A DNA stretch of 64,000 nt from JBHOQX01 sp042408595 (GTDB lineage Bacteria; Chloroflexota; Chloroflexia; Chloroflexales; Roseiflexaceae), in assembly GCA_042408595.1 (NCBI GenBank), contig JBHOQX010000130.1, positions 8,703 to 72,702 of the forward strand, given 5' to 3'. Below, in pieces: positions 1 to 9,551 of the stretch (its first letter is position 1; each line of letters begins with the position of its first letter). A program made the position numbers and the translations under genes. Below the pieces are notes generated by a model. The model saw only the letters and a program-made list of their open reading frames with translations, was not told the DNA's origin and did no database searches.

Positions 1-2
1 TC

Positions 3-677
3 CGGGGGCTGGTGCGGCTGGCGATGCGGCTGCTGACCCGCACCCGCATCGAGGGGCTAGAGCACCTGCCGCGCCGTGGCGCCGGCGTGGTCGTCTGCAA
101 CCATATCCATGCGATCGACCCGGCGTTCCTGGTGGGCGGGCTGCCGCGGCGGATCACGATGATCGCGAAAGAGGAAAGCCGGCGCGGGCCGCTGCGCATC
201 TTCTGGCCGATGGCCGGCGTGATCACCATCCGGCGTGGCGCCGGCGACCGGCAGGCGATCGAGCAGGCGGAGCATGCGCTGGCCCAGGGGCTGCTGGTCG
301 GCCTCTTTCCGGAGGGCACACGCAGCCGGGATGGGCGGTTGCAACGCGGGCAGGGCGGCGCGGCGCTGCTGGCGGCCCAGGCCGGCGTGCCGATCATCCC
401 GGCGGCGATCACCGGGACGCGCGGCGTGTTCCATCATGGCTTTCCGTGGGTCACGCTGCCGCGCGCACGGGTCACGCTACGCCTCGGGCCGCCCTTCTAT
501 GTCGCCGTGGTGCCCGGCGAGTCGCGCCACGCGGCACGGCGGCGCCAGGCGGACGAGATCATGCGGCAGATCGCGGCGCTGCTGCCGCCGGAGATGCGCG
601 GGCCCTACGGCGAACCGGCCGGTGGCCTGGGATGGCCGCCCGATGTGGCCGCGCGCGAGACGCGGACCGTCACCTAA
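3..677 (+). CDS. plsC: 1-acyl-sn-glycerol-3-phosphate acyltransferase (PlsC family), 5' end outside window
   Basis: Transfers an acyl chain to lysophosphatidic acid at the inner face of the membrane to make phosphatidic acid. The visible protein has the family block I NHxxxxD as NHIHAID near the visible N-terminus, and the block III FPEGTRS motif about 70 residues later, followed by RG and a late VPIIPAAITG segment typical of block IV. The frame stays open to the left edge of the window. A GTG at 12 exists but has no ribosome binding site that can be judged, so the gene is treated as partial. The next gene begins about 15 bp after the stop, so they are probably co-transcribed. The family is clear; the exact acyl acceptor cannot be read from sequence. 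Confidence 0.88.
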   Translation, partial: RGLVRLAMRLLTRTRIEGLEHLPRRGAGVVVCNHIHAIDPAFLVGGLPRRITMIAKEESRRGPLRIFWPMAGVITIRRGAGDRQAIEQAEHALAQGLLVGLFPEGTRSRDGRLQRGQGGAALLAAQAGVPIIPAAITGTRGVFHHGFPWVTLPRARVTLRLGPPFYVAVVPGESRHAARRRQADEIMRQIAALLPPEMRGPYGEPAGGLGWPPDVAARETRTVT

Positions 678-692
678 CCGGAGAGGATGGCC

Positions 693-2342
693 GTGGCAGT
701 CAGCGAACGCGACCTTCAGGCCGTTCAACGGCATATCCGCTTCGACGCCGACGAGCGCATCCTGGCGATCGGCAAGCGCCACTGGATCGAGCTCGCTCAG
801 ACGATTCTGGTGGTGCTGCTGGTGGGGCTGGCCGCCGGGCTGCTGGCGATCTACCGCGGCATCGGCGGGGTCTTCCTGCTTGCCGACGTCGACACGCCAG
901 GGCTGACCTTCTTCAGCGGCCTGCTGCTGGCCGCGGCGATCGCGCTGGCGGCGCTCTGGTGGTTCTATAGCTCGCAGCAGGCGAAGCGCAAGCAGAAATC
1001 GCGCTTCGGCCTCAGCCCCTTCTTCTTCCTGGCGGTCATGGCCCTGCTGCTGGCGTTCTGGTTCGAATTCCAGGGCGGCGACATCTTCGGCGTCGATCCG
1101 CTCGCTGCCCGGCCATTCGATCTGCTCAACATCGTATTGATCACCGTTGCGCTTGTTTCGCTAGTGGTCATCCTGTATCTCACGATCGATTGGTACAATG
1201 ATTACCTGATTGTAACCAACAACCGGGTGATTTATGACGACAACCAGTTCCTGGTACGCTACATCCAGCAGCAGATTCTAATCGACGATATCCAGCAAGT
1301 CAACCTGCGTGCCGATACCTACCCGGCCTACTGGTTCAACTACGGCACGTTGGTGGTGCGTTCGTTCAGCCCACGCACGTTGACATTCCGCAACGCCCGC
1401 AACGCCAAGGCGATCCAGGCGATCATCCAGCGCGAGGTGAACAACCTGCGCAAGCAGCAGCAGCCGGCACGGGTGCGCCGGCTGCTGGAAGAGCAGGTAT
1501 ACGAGCAGAAGCCGCCTGCGCCGCGCCGCCCGGCGATCTTGGTACAGGAGCGCCCCGGCCCGATCCCCTGGCTGATCCTCGCGAACCCGCAGATCAACGC
1601 CGAACGGGAGGAGATCATCTGGCGGCCGTCGTGGGTGTTCCTGGCGCTCCAGTTGCTGCCGCCGCTGGGCGTGCTCGTCCTCGGGACGGCGCTGCTGGTC
1701 TTTCTCAGCCAGGCGGCGCTGATCACCAGCGGATGGCTGGCCGGGGTGTGGCTCCTGCTGCTGCTCGTCACACTCGGTTGGGCCCTCTGGGTGCGCGAGG
1801 AGTGGATCAACGACGTGTACATTCTGACTCGCCAGAACATCATCGACGTTGACCGCCGGCCGTTCGGGCCGGAGAACCGGCGCACCGCGCCGCTCGGCAG
1901 CATCCAGGATATCTCGTTCGACATCAGCTTCATCGAGCAGATTCTGGGCTATGGTACGGTGATCATCAAGACCGGCGGCGCGCAGGGCGGCGAATTCACC
2001 TTCAACCATGTGCCCAACCCACGCGGTGTCCAGGCGACGATCAACGAATACCTGACGGCCTACCGCAAGGCCGAGGCCGACGCCAATTTCCAGACAGCGC
2101 TGACGCTGATCGCGGAGTACCACCGCCTGCGGGCCCAACGTGGCGAGATCGTCTCGCAGGAGGAGATCGCGGAGCGGGTCGCGGAACAACTCGGCGCGGA
2201 GCTCGCCCCCGCCGTCGCCGCGCAGCTCGACGAGCGGGTGGCCGAGGCGGTGGCCGAAGCGCTGCCGAACGCGCTGCGCCGGATGAGCCGCCGGCGGCGC
2301 GGCCAGATCGCGCGGCTCTTCTACCTGCGCACACGACGCTAG
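693..2342 (+). CDS. Membrane protein with two bacterial PH (bPH2, YdbS/YdbT-like) domains
   Basis: About 549 residues. The order is: four hydrophobic segments in the first 170 residues, a bPH2-type domain opening with DWYNDYLIVTNNRVI, a second pair of membrane helices around 315-370, and a second bPH2 domain opening with EEWINDVYILTRQNIIDV. The C-terminal tail is charged, Glu/Ala-rich and probably coiled (about 490-535), then basic. Function is unknown; bPH2 membrane proteins are usually linked to envelope or stress roles. Start choice: GGAGAGG at 680-686 directly touches ATG 687, too close to work, but lies 6 nt before the in-frame GTG at 693, so GTG 693 is preferred. It sits between plsC and an exported protein, in a likely operon. 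Confidence 0.85.
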   Translation: MAVSERDLQAVQRHIRFDADERILAIGKRHWIELAQTILVVLLVGLAAGLLAIYRGIGGVFLLADVDTPGLTFFSGLLLAAAIALAALWWFYSSQQAKRKQKSRFGLSPFFFLAVMALLLAFWFEFQGGDIFGVDPLAARPFDLLNIVLITVALVSLVVILYLTIDWYNDYLIVTNNRVIYDDNQFLVRYIQQQILIDDIQQVNLRADTYPAYWFNYGTLVVRSFSPRTLTFRNARNAKAIQAIIQREVNNLRKQQQPARVRRLLEEQVYEQKPPAPRRPAILVQERPGPIPWLILANPQINAEREEIIWRPSWVFLALQLLPPLGVLVLGTALLVFLSQAALITSGWLAGVWLLLLLVTLGWALWVREEWINDVYILTRQNIIDVDRRPFGPENRRTAPLGSIQDISFDISFIEQILGYGTVIIKTGGAQGGEFTFNHVPNPRGVQATINEYLTAYRKAEADANFQTALTLIAEYHRLRAQRGEIVSQEEIAERVAEQLGAELAPAVAAQLDERVAEAVAEALPNALRRMSRRRRGQIARLFYLRTRR

Positions 2343-2353
2343 GGGCCAGCCGT

Positions 2354-4234
2354 ATGAAACATCTCCTCTTCGCCGTGATCATCGTGAGCATGCTCGCCGG
2401 GGCGGCGCCAGTCTTCGCGCAGGATCAGCCGCCGATCACGGCGAGCGTGCAGGCCGGCTATGACGGCGCCTACCGCATCGCCGAGTGGTTCCCGGTGGAC
2501 GTGAATATCGCCAACGACGGGCCGGACATCCGCGGCGTGCTGGAGTGGCGCTTCCCGGGCCAGCCCGGCGAGCCGGTCTTCAGCCGCGAGGTCGACCTGC
2601 CGCGCGGCTCGCGCAAGCGTGTGTCGCTGGCGGCGTACTCACGCGCGTTCGCGCAGAACGGGCGGCTGCGCCTGCTGGTGAACGAGCAGCCGCTGCTCGA
2701 GCAGGATGTCCGGCTCGACGCGCTGGAACCGAACCGCCTGTTGATCGGCGTCAGTAGCAGCGACCGAACCCTGCTCAACAGCCTGAACTCACTGCGCTTT
2801 GTGAACGTCAGCGAGACGACCGTGCGGCACCTGGACGCGGCGGCCCTGCCGGACAGCGCCGCGGCGCTACGCGGGCTGGATGTGCTGGTGCTGCACGATG
2901 TCGATAGCGGCATGCTTCGCCCGGAGCAGCGCGCGGCGATCGCGCTCTGGGTGCGGCTCGGTGGGCAGCTTGTGCTGAGCGGCGGGTTGAACGGGCCGCG
3001 CGTGCTCGCCGGCCTGGCCGAGCTCGCCCCGGTGGAAGGCGGTGCGACACTCCGGGAGGCAAGCCTCGCGCCGCTCGCGGGGCTGGCGGGCGGTGGGGCC
3101 CCGCCGGGCGATATGTCCGTCAGCGTGGTGCAGGCCCGGCCCGGCGCAGAGGGTCTCCCGCCGCAGGCGCCGCTGATCTACCGCTGGCGCCAGGGCGTCG
3201 GGGAGGTCGTGTTCACCACCTTCGACCTGGCGGCTTTGCGCGGCTGGCCGGGCGAGCTGCCGCTCTGGCAGGGCCTGATCGCGCTGAACGACACCTTCAT
3301 GCCCGGCACCAGCACCCGCCAGCAGCGCACGAACCTGGTGCAGGACGTGCTGCGGCTGCCGTCGCTCAGCCTGCCATCCGTGCTGACCCTGTTCGTCTTT
3401 CTGCTGGTGTATATCGCCGCGATCGGGCCACTGAACTACCTGCTGCTGCGCCGGCTGCGCCGCACGGAGCTGGCCTGGGCGACGATCCCGCTTTTGGTCG
3501 TCATCTTCGCATCGGCCTTTTATTTCATCGGTTTTGGGCTGCGCGGGGCGGACACGCAAGTCAGCCAGCTCGCCATCGTGCAAGGGTTCGAAGGGGAGAG
3601 GCGCGGCTTCGGCACGGCGTTCGTCAGCCTCTTCTCGACGCGGCGCGCCCGCTACGACTTGGAGTTCCCGCCGGAGACGGTGCTGAGCGAGGCCCGCGAT
3701 TGGAGCGATGATGACCGCACGAACGTGACGACCGTCGGCACGGACAGCGGCTTGCGGGCGCCGGGCGTGCTCGTGGATGTCCTGTCCATCCGCACGTTTA
3801 TCGCTGAGGCGCCGGCGGAGGTGCCGCTGCAGGTGCAGAGCGCGCTGCGCAGGGAGAACGGCGCCCTGCGCGGTTCGATCCGCAACACCGGCGGCGCGCC
3901 GCTGACCGATGCGATGGTCGTGCAGGGGGATACGTTCTGGCCGCTCGGCACGATCGCGCCGGGCCAGACGAGCGAGCTGCCGACGGCGGCGCAGCGCAGT
4001 TTTCCGTCCGGCGTGAGCCTGTCGCAGATCGGCTACTTTAACCGTGAGCAGATGCTCGCCTCGCTGATGGACAGCACCACGGCCCGCTTCCGTGGCACGT
4101 CGCCGGGCCGCCGGGGCAGCGAGAGCGCGTACCTGCTCGCCTGGGCGACTGAGCCGGCCACATCGCTTGAGCTCAACGGACAGCCCGCCACGCAAGACGC
4201 GCTGACACTGTACGTCATCCGGCTGAATGTCTGA
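2354..4234 (+). CDS. Exported membrane-anchored protein with glutamine-amidotransferase-like domain
   Basis: 626 residues. A signal peptide is clear (MKHLLFAVIIVSMLAG, cleavage likely after VFA). An extracytoplasmic region follows; around residues 170-220 it has the pattern LRGLDVLVLHDVDSG and WVRLGGQLVLSGG, seen in class I amidotransferase-like (DUF4350-type) surface proteins. Two membrane helices lie near 340-365 and 375-398, and a beta-rich C-terminal domain follows. No catalytic Cys is obvious in the amidotransferase-like part, so an enzyme role is doubtful. It starts 11 bp after the bPH2 gene, so the two proteins may act together in the envelope; this is inference. I do not recognise a named gene. 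Confidence 0.75.
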   Translation: MKHLLFAVIIVSMLAGAAPVFAQDQPPITASVQAGYDGAYRIAEWFPVDVNIANDGPDIRGVLEWRFPGQPGEPVFSREVDLPRGSRKRVSLAAYSRAFAQNGRLRLLVNEQPLLEQDVRLDALEPNRLLIGVSSSDRTLLNSLNSLRFVNVSETTVRHLDAAALPDSAAALRGLDVLVLHDVDSGMLRPEQRAAIALWVRLGGQLVLSGGLNGPRVLAGLAELAPVEGGATLREASLAPLAGLAGGGAPPGDMSVSVVQARPGAEGLPPQAPLIYRWRQGVGEVVFTTFDLAALRGWPGELPLWQGLIALNDTFMPGTSTRQQRTNLVQDVLRLPSLSLPSVLTLFVFLLVYIAAIGPLNYLLLRRLRRTELAWATIPLLVVIFASAFYFIGFGLRGADTQVSQLAIVQGFEGERRGFGTAFVSLFSTRRARYDLEFPPETVLSEARDWSDDDRTNVTTVGTDSGLRAPGVLVDVLSIRTFIAEAPAEVPLQVQSALRRENGALRGSIRNTGGAPLTDAMVVQGDTFWPLGTIAPGQTSELPTAAQRSFPSGVSLSQIGYFNREQMLASLMDSTTARFRGTSPGRRGSESAYLLAWATEPATSLELNGQPATQDALTLYVIRLNV

Positions 4235-4261
4235 GCGGCTGTCTGAAAAGGAAGGTACGGA

Positions 4262-4410
4262 TGACGACGGACGAACGCCAGGCGCAGGTGACCCAATGAC
4301 ACGATGACTCGGTGCCACGGTGCCACAACGTGTCATGAATCATGCTTCATTGTGCATTGTTCATGCTTCACTCGCCCATTGCCCGCCGTCCACCGTCCAT
4401 CACCCTGTAC
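4262..4410. repeat. Short-motif repetitive spacer before tilS
   Basis: The spacer is built of short near-repeats: a tandem GGTGCCAC at about 4311-4326, then alternating ATTGTGCATTGTTCATGC-like and CCGTCCACCGTCCATC-like runs. Related ATTGTACATT wording recurs before pcrA near 31821-31843. It reads as non-coding decoration although the tilS frame stays open through it. Confidence 0.55.
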
Positions 4411-4418
4411 GCCGAATC

Positions 4419-5861
4419 TTGAACCGGCTCCCGCGCCAGATTCACGAATACATCGCGACGCACGGGCTGATCGCGCCGGGCGATCTGGTGATCGTTGCGG
4501 TCTCCGGCGGGCCGGATTCGCTCGCGCTGCTGCACGCGCTCCTGGCGCTGCGCAACAGACTCGGCTTCCGCCTCCATGTAGCGCATCTCGACCACCGGCT
4601 CCGGCTGGATTCGGCGGAGGATGCCGCGTTCGTCGCCGCGACCGCCGCGGCCTGGGGCCTGCCAGCGGTGATCGAGGCGGCCGATGTCGCCGCCGAGGCG
4701 CGCGCCCGGCGCGAGAACCTCCACGCCGCCGGGCGGCGGGCGCGCTACCACTTCCTGGCACGACTCGCGCGGGAGCTGGGGGCGCAGCGCGTCGCCGTGG
4801 GGCACACCGCCAACGACCAGGCCGAGACGGTGCTGATGCACCTGCTGCGCGGGGCCGGGCCGGCCGGGCTGCGCGGTATGCGCCCGCTTGTGCCATGGGA
4901 CGAATGGGCACCCCGCTGCGAGCCCGCGCGCCAGGACGACAGCCAAACCGGCGCGGCGCTCATCCGCCCACTGCTGGAAACGACCCGCGAGGAGGTCGAA
5001 GCCTACTGCACCGGGGCCGGGCTCGCTCCCCGGCGCGACCCGACCAACGAGGCCCTGGATGCGGCCCGCAACCGCATCCGGCACGAGTTGCTGCCGCTGC
5101 TGCGCCGCTATCAGCCGCAGGTCGTGGCGGCGCTCGGGCGGGCGGCGGCCCTCTGCGGCGAGGCGCACGACGCGGTGGAGCAGGCGCTCGACGCCGCCTG
5201 GCCTGGCCTGGCGCGCGCTCGGCCGGGCGCGCTCGACTTCGACGGCGCGGCCTGGCGCGCGCTCCCACCGGCGCTCCAGCGCGCGGCGTTGCGGCGGGCC
5301 TACCGCCTGCTCGGCGGCACGGAGACGCTGACGCTGGAACGGGTGCAGCAGGCGCAGGCTGTCGCCGCCGGCCCGGTCGGGCGGCGCGCCGAACTACCCG
5401 GCGGCCTGGTGCTGACAGCCGGGTACTACGGCTTCACCATCGGCCAGCCTGCGCCGGGCGACGGGCCGCAGCTCGCCGGGGAGACGGAGCTGCCCGTGCC
5501 GGGCGAGGTTGCGCTCGGCCGATGGACGCTGCGGAGCCAGCGCGGCGCCGCGCCAGAAGGCATGGCGGGCCGCTGGGCGGTGGCGCTCGACCCGGCGCGG
5601 CTCCCCGGGCCGCTGCGGCTCCGCAGCCGGCGCCCCGGCGATCGGATGCATCCGGCGGGCGCGCCGGGCAGCCGCCGGGTGCAGGACATCTTCGTGGACG
5701 CGCACGTGTCCCGGACACTGCGGGACGCCTGGCCGATCATCGTGAGCGGCGAGGCGATCGTCTGGATTCCGGGCGTGCGCGTGGCGGAAGGGTATGGGGC
5801 CGCGCCAGGCGCGGCCGACGTGATTTGGATCCAGGTCGAGCGAAGCGACGTAGGAGAATAG
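4419..5861 (+). CDS. tilS: tRNA(Ile)-lysidine synthase
   Basis: Modifies the wobble C34 of the AUA-reading tRNA(Ile) to lysidine, using ATP and lysine in the cytoplasm. The PP-loop ATP-binding motif SGGPDS is about 32 residues in, followed by HLDHRLR and the GHTANDQAETVLMHLLRG block that is diagnostic for TilS. The C-terminal part (about 370-480) fits the TilS substrate-binding domains, with LRSRRPGDRMHP. Start is uncertain: the frame is open back to GTG 4320 and ATG 4335, but those codons lie in repetitive spacer DNA and add residues unlike the family. Homology begins with LNRLPRQIHEYI at TTG 4419. No start has a good ribosome binding site. hpt follows, the common tilS-hpt-ftsH order. Confidence 0.93.
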   Translation: MNRLPRQIHEYIATHGLIAPGDLVIVAVSGGPDSLALLHALLALRNRLGFRLHVAHLDHRLRLDSAEDAAFVAATAAAWGLPAVIEAADVAAEARARRENLHAAGRRARYHFLARLARELGAQRVAVGHTANDQAETVLMHLLRGAGPAGLRGMRPLVPWDEWAPRCEPARQDDSQTGAALIRPLLETTREEVEAYCTGAGLAPRRDPTNEALDAARNRIRHELLPLLRRYQPQVVAALGRAAALCGEAHDAVEQALDAAWPGLARARPGALDFDGAAWRALPPALQRAALRRAYRLLGGTETLTLERVQQAQAVAAGPVGRRAELPGGLVLTAGYYGFTIGQPAPGDGPQLAGETELPVPGEVALGRWTLRSQRGAAPEGMAGRWAVALDPARLPGPLRLRSRRPGDRMHPAGAPGSRRVQDIFVDAHVSRTLRDAWPIIVSGEAIVWIPGVRVAEGYGAAPGAADVIWIQVERSDVGE

Positions 5862-5926
5862 TGCGCCATGCGCAGGCGCCGTCGGCGACGCACGGCGCGC
5901 TGCGGACGATCTGGAGGGAGTTTTCC

Positions 5927-6472
5927 GTGGATCAGGATATCGCCTACATCCTGAAGAGCAGCGACGAGATTCAGGCCAAGGTGCGGGAGCTCGGGGCACG
6001 CATCGCCGCGGACTACAGCGACGAGCGCGATCTGCTGCTGATCGGCGTGCTCAAAGGGTGCATGATGTTCATGGTCGATCTGGCGCGGGCGATCCCGCTG
6101 CCGGTCGCCATGGATTTCATCGCCGTCTCCAGCTACGGCGCAAGCACCGAGTCGAGCGGGGTGGTACGCCTGCTGAAGGACCTCGACACCGACATCAGCG
6201 GGCGGCATGTGCTGATCGTCGAGGATATCATCGACAGCGGGCTGACCGTCCAGTACCTGGTCGATCAGCTCCGGCGGCGCAACCCGGCCAGCCTGCGCAT
6301 CTGTGCCTTGCTGAACAAGCCGGAGCGGCGCGCCTCGCCGGTGCGGATCGACTACCTGGGGTTCGACATTCCGAACGAGTTCGTGGTCGGCTACGGGCTG
6401 GATTACCAGGAGCGCTACCGCAACCTGCCCTCCATCGCCGTCCTAAAGCCGGAGGTGTACAGCGGGGAGTGA
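5927..6472 (+). CDS. hpt: Hypoxanthine phosphoribosyltransferase
   Basis: Purine salvage enzyme that makes IMP or GMP from hypoxanthine or guanine and PRPP. 181 residues, normal length. The PRPP-binding motif is VLIVEDIIDSGLT at about 100-112; the N-terminal LIGVLKGCMMFMVDL and the C-terminal YGLDYQERYRNLP are typical of the family. Start is GTG 5927, set by GGAGGGAG at 5913-5920 six bases upstream; the same frame is open much further upstream, through the tilS region, but that is a shadow. It lies between tilS and ftsH, an arrangement conserved in many bacteria. Confidence 0.96.
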   Translation: MDQDIAYILKSSDEIQAKVRELGARIAADYSDERDLLLIGVLKGCMMFMVDLARAIPLPVAMDFIAVSSYGASTESSGVVRLLKDLDTDISGRHVLIVEDIIDSGLTVQYLVDQLRRRNPASLRICALLNKPERRASPVRIDYLGFDIPNEFVVGYGLDYQERYRNLPSIAVLKPEVYSGE

Positions 6473-6552
6473 CGACGGGCGACGGGCGATGGTTGGCGGC
6501 CCGCCGTCGCCATTCCGTCATCGATTCGTGGAAAACCGGTGATCTCATCACC

Positions 6553-6581
6553 TTGTAGCCGTCAGATCCGTTTGGTATAAT
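6553..6581 (+). promoter_or_regulatory. Extended -10 promoter for ftsH
   Basis: A TATAAT box at 6576-6581 is preceded by TGG (extended -10, TGn). A weak TTGTAG -35 lies 17 bp upstream. The transcript would have a leader of about 100 nt in which CGCGAAGGCTTTCT and CGCGAAGGTCTTCT form a direct repeat (about 6599-6634). Confidence 0.7.
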
Positions 6582-6689
6582 GCACTGAAGGAATACTCGC
6601 GAAGGCTTTCTGGTTCCACCGCGAAGGTCTTCTCCCCACTCCCGCACCGATCCTTTTCGATTAGGGAGCGTCACTCCTGGAGGGAGCGA

Positions 6690-8624
6690 TTGAACACTAT
6701 GGGCGATAATCGCTGGCTCAAAAACAGTTTTGTCTACCTGATCATTCTGGTGGCCGCGCTCGCGCTCTTCTTTAACTACTTCAACACCGCGCAAAGCCCC
6801 ACCGAAGAGAAGGGGATCTGGCAGGTCCTGGTGGATGCCAAGGCGGGCCGGATCGCTAAGATCGAGGCGCAGTCGAACAGCAACGAACTGCTCGTCACCA
6901 CCACCGACTCGAAGCGCTACCGCTCCCGCCTGGAGGCGGGCGACTCGATCTCGACGCTGCTGGTCCAAGCCGGCGTCGATCCGGCGTCTGTCGGAGCGGA
7001 TAAGCTCGATGTGCGGGTGAGCGCCGCGCCGGCCTGGGGCGGGCTGCTGAACATCTTCACCATCCTGCTGCCCGTGCTGCTGATGATCGGCTTTTTCATC
7101 TTCTTTATGCGGCAGGCGCAGGGCACAAACAACCAGGCGCTCTCGTTCGGCAAGAGCCGGGCGCGTATGTTCTCCGGCGATAAGCCGACCGTCACCTTCG
7201 CCGACGTCGCCGGGCAGGAAGAGGCCAAGCAGGACCTGACCGAGGTCGTCGAGTTTCTCAAGTTTCCGGACAAGTTCGCCGCGCTGGGCGCGCGCATCCC
7301 GCGCGGCGTGCTGATGGTCGGCCCGCCCGGAACCGGTAAAACGCTCCTGTCGCGGGCGGTGGCCGGCGAGGCAGGGGTGCCGTTCTTCTCGATCTCCGGC
7401 TCGGAGTTCGTCGAGATGTTCGTCGGCGTCGGCGCGAGCCGTGTGCGCGACCTGTTCGACCAGGCGAAGCGCAATGCCCCTTGCATCGTCTTTATCGACG
7501 AGATCGACGCCGTTGGGCGGCAGCGTGGCGCAGGTCTGGGCGGCTCGCACGATGAGCGCGAGCAGACGCTCAACCAGATTCTGGTCGAAATGGACGGCTT
7601 CGATACCAACACCAATGTGATCGTCATCGCCGCGACCAACCGGCCAGACGTGCTCGACCCGGCGCTGGTGCGGCCCGGCCGCTTCGACCGCCAGGTGGTG
7701 CTGGACGCGCCGGATGTTCGTGGCCGCATCGAGGTGCTGAAGGTCCACACCAAGGGCAAGCCGCTGGCCGACGACGTACAGCTCGACGTGATCGCCAAGC
7801 AAACGCCGGGCTTCTCCGGGGCGGACCTGGCGAACGCTGTCAACGAGGCGGCGATCCTGGCCGCCCGCCGCTCGAAGAAGCGGATCGGCATGGCCGAGAT
7901 GCAAGACGCGGTCGAGCGCGTGGCGCTCGGCGGGCCGGAGCGCCGCAGCCGGGTGATGACCGAAAAAGAGAAGCTGCTCGTCTCGTATCATGAGGCCGGC
8001 CACGCGATCGCCGCCGCCGGGATGCCGAAGTCGTTCCCGGTGCAAAAGGTGACGATCGTGCCGCGCGGGCGGGCCGGCGGCTACACGCTCTACCTGCCGG
8101 AGGAGGACAGCCTGCGCTACACCACGGCCTCGCAGTTCGAGGCGCAGTTGGTCTTCGCCCTTGGCGGGCGGGTGGCTGAGGAGATCGTCTTCGGCGCGAA
8201 CGAGATCACCACCGGCGCGTCGAGCGATATTACGCAGGTCACCCGCATCGCGCGGGCGATGGTCACCCGCTACGGCATGAGCCAGAAGCTCGGGCCGATC
8301 GCGTTCGGCGAGAAGGAAGAGTTGATCTTCCTCGGCCGCGAGATCAGCGAGCAGCGCAACTACGGCGATGAGGTCGCGCGCGAGATCGACCGCGAAGTGC
8401 ACCGCATCGTCGACAAGGCGTATGCGCGCTGCCGCCGCATCCTGGAGACCAATCGCGCGGTGCTGAACGACATGGCGAGCGCGCTGATCGAGAACGAGAC
8501 GCTCGATGGCGAGCGGCTGCGCGAGCTGCTGGCGCGGGTGCAGGTGCTCAACCTGGACGTGGACGCTTCGGCCGTTATCAGCGACGGAACCGGCGTGATC
8601 GAGCCGAGCGAGGTACAGGCCTAG
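6690..8624 (+). CDS. ftsH: ATP-dependent zinc metalloprotease FtsH
   Basis: Membrane-anchored AAA+ protease that degrades membrane and regulatory proteins. 644 residues, normal length. Membrane helices lie at about 13-30 and 115-135 around a short periplasmic domain. Walker A is GPPGTGKT at 211-218, Walker B IVFIDEIDAVGRQRG, the arginine-finger region ATNRPDVLDPALVRPGRFDR, and the zinc site HEAGH at 434-438. Start is TTG 6690: GGAGG at 6679-6683 is 6 nt from TTG but 15 nt from the in-frame ATG at 6699. A promoter lies at 6553-6581 and a strong terminator follows at 8663-8704, so this gene can be a single transcription unit. Confidence 0.97.
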   Translation: MNTMGDNRWLKNSFVYLIILVAALALFFNYFNTAQSPTEEKGIWQVLVDAKAGRIAKIEAQSNSNELLVTTTDSKRYRSRLEAGDSISTLLVQAGVDPASVGADKLDVRVSAAPAWGGLLNIFTILLPVLLMIGFFIFFMRQAQGTNNQALSFGKSRARMFSGDKPTVTFADVAGQEEAKQDLTEVVEFLKFPDKFAALGARIPRGVLMVGPPGTGKTLLSRAVAGEAGVPFFSISGSEFVEMFVGVGASRVRDLFDQAKRNAPCIVFIDEIDAVGRQRGAGLGGSHDEREQTLNQILVEMDGFDTNTNVIVIAATNRPDVLDPALVRPGRFDRQVVLDAPDVRGRIEVLKVHTKGKPLADDVQLDVIAKQTPGFSGADLANAVNEAAILAARRSKKRIGMAEMQDAVERVALGGPERRSRVMTEKEKLLVSYHEAGHAIAAAGMPKSFPVQKVTIVPRGRAGGYTLYLPEEDSLRYTTASQFEAQLVFALGGRVAEEIVFGANEITTGASSDITQVTRIARAMVTRYGMSQKLGPIAFGEKEELIFLGREISEQRNYGDEVAREIDREVHRIVDKAYARCRRILETNRAVLNDMASALIENETLDGERLRELLARVQVLNLDVDASAVISDGTGVIEPSEVQA

Positions 8625-8662
8625 CCGGGATCTTTTCGTCACACAGCGACGCCGGGGCGCAC

Positions 8663-8704
8663 GGGCGCAGAGGAGCTGAGACGCCTCTGCGCCCTGCCGT
8701 TTTT
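8663..8704 (+). terminator. Rho-independent terminator after ftsH
   Basis: A perfect 11-bp stem (GGGCGCAGAGG at 8663-8673 with CCTCTGCGCCC at 8684-8694) and a 10-nt loop are followed by TGCCGTTTTT ending at 8704. Confidence 0.88.
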
Positions 8705-8743
8705 GCGCTCCGTGGCGGGCATCCGATGTGCGCCACGCTGCTG

Positions 8744-8752
8744 TGCTATAAT
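8744..8752 (+). promoter_or_regulatory. Extended -10 promoter for the yebC-family gene
   Basis: TGCTATAAT, a consensus extended -10. No recognisable -35 lies 17 bp upstream (CGATGT). It sits 40 bp after the ftsH terminator and 38 bp before the yebC-family start. Confidence 0.65.
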
Positions 8753-8789
8753 GAGGGCCGACGCACACCAGATGCAGGAGGCTTGTGGT

Positions 8790-9551
8790 ATGTCCGGCCA
8801 CTCCAAATGGCATTCGATCCGGCGCACCAAGGGTGTCCTTGACCAGCGCCGCGGCCAGCTGTTCACCAAGCTCGCGCGCGATATCACCATCGCCACCCGC
8901 GAGGGCGGCAGCGGCGACCCGGACGCGAACTTCCGCCTGCGCCTGGCCGTGGACAAGGCAAAAGCCAACAACATGCCGTCCGAGAACATCCAGCGGGCGA
9001 TCGATCGCGGGCTGGGCAAGAGCAACGAGGCCGCGCTCGAAGAGATCGTCTACGAGGGATACGCACCGGGCGGGATCGCACTGCTGATCGAGACCGCCAC
9101 CGATAACCGCAACCGGACGAACGCCGAGGTGCGCGCGACCCTCACCAAAGGCGGCGGCAACCCCGGCGAGCCCGGCTCAGTGAGCTGGATGTTCGAGACC
9201 AAAGGGCTGATCACCGTCGATCTGGCCGCCAGCAAGCGCGACCCGGACGAGATCATGCTGCTCGCCATCGACGCCGGCGCGGACGATGTCGAGGTCTCGG
9301 AGGACGCTATCGAGATCTACACCGACTTCCGCCAGCTCGCAGCGGTGCGGCAGAAGCTGATCGATAGCGGCGTGTCGGTGAGCGACGCCGAGAAGATCCA
9401 GCGGCCCAAGGCGACGGTGCAGGCCGACCCGGCCGAAGCGATGCGGGCCTTGCGCCTGATCGAAAAACTCGAAGACCTGGACGACGTGCAGAAGGTCTAC
9501 AGCAACCTCGACCTGAGCGACGAGCTCGCGGCGCAGTTCGCGAACGAGTGA
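8790..9551 (+). CDS. YebC/TACO1 family protein (translation or transcription regulator)
   Basis: 253 residues, full length. The family signature MSGHSKWHSIRRTKG is at the N-terminus, followed by FTKLARDI, the NMPSENIQRAIDRG block and YEGYAPGGIALLIE. In bacteria this family has been described as a DNA-binding regulator, and more recently as a factor that relieves ribosome stalling at proline runs; the mitochondrial member TACO1 helps translation. Start ATG 8790 is set by AGGAGG at 8776-8781. The next gene is ruvC, matching the widespread yebC-ruvC gene order. Confidence 0.95.
   Translation: MSGHSKWHSIRRTKGVLDQRRGQLFTKLARDITIATREGGSGDPDANFRLRLAVDKAKANNMPSENIQRAIDRGLGKSNEAALEEIVYEGYAPGGIALLIETATDNRNRTNAEVRATLTKGGGNPGEPGSVSWMFETKGLITVDLAASKRDPDEIMLLAIDAGADDVEVSEDAIEIYTDFRQLAAVRQKLIDSGVSVSDAEKIQRPKATVQADPAEAMRALRLIEKLEDLDDVQKVYSNLDLSDELAAQFANE

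Noticed and set aside
4304..5926. Upstream extension of hpt
   Set aside because: The frame is open through tilS, but the ribosome site and homology start at 5927.
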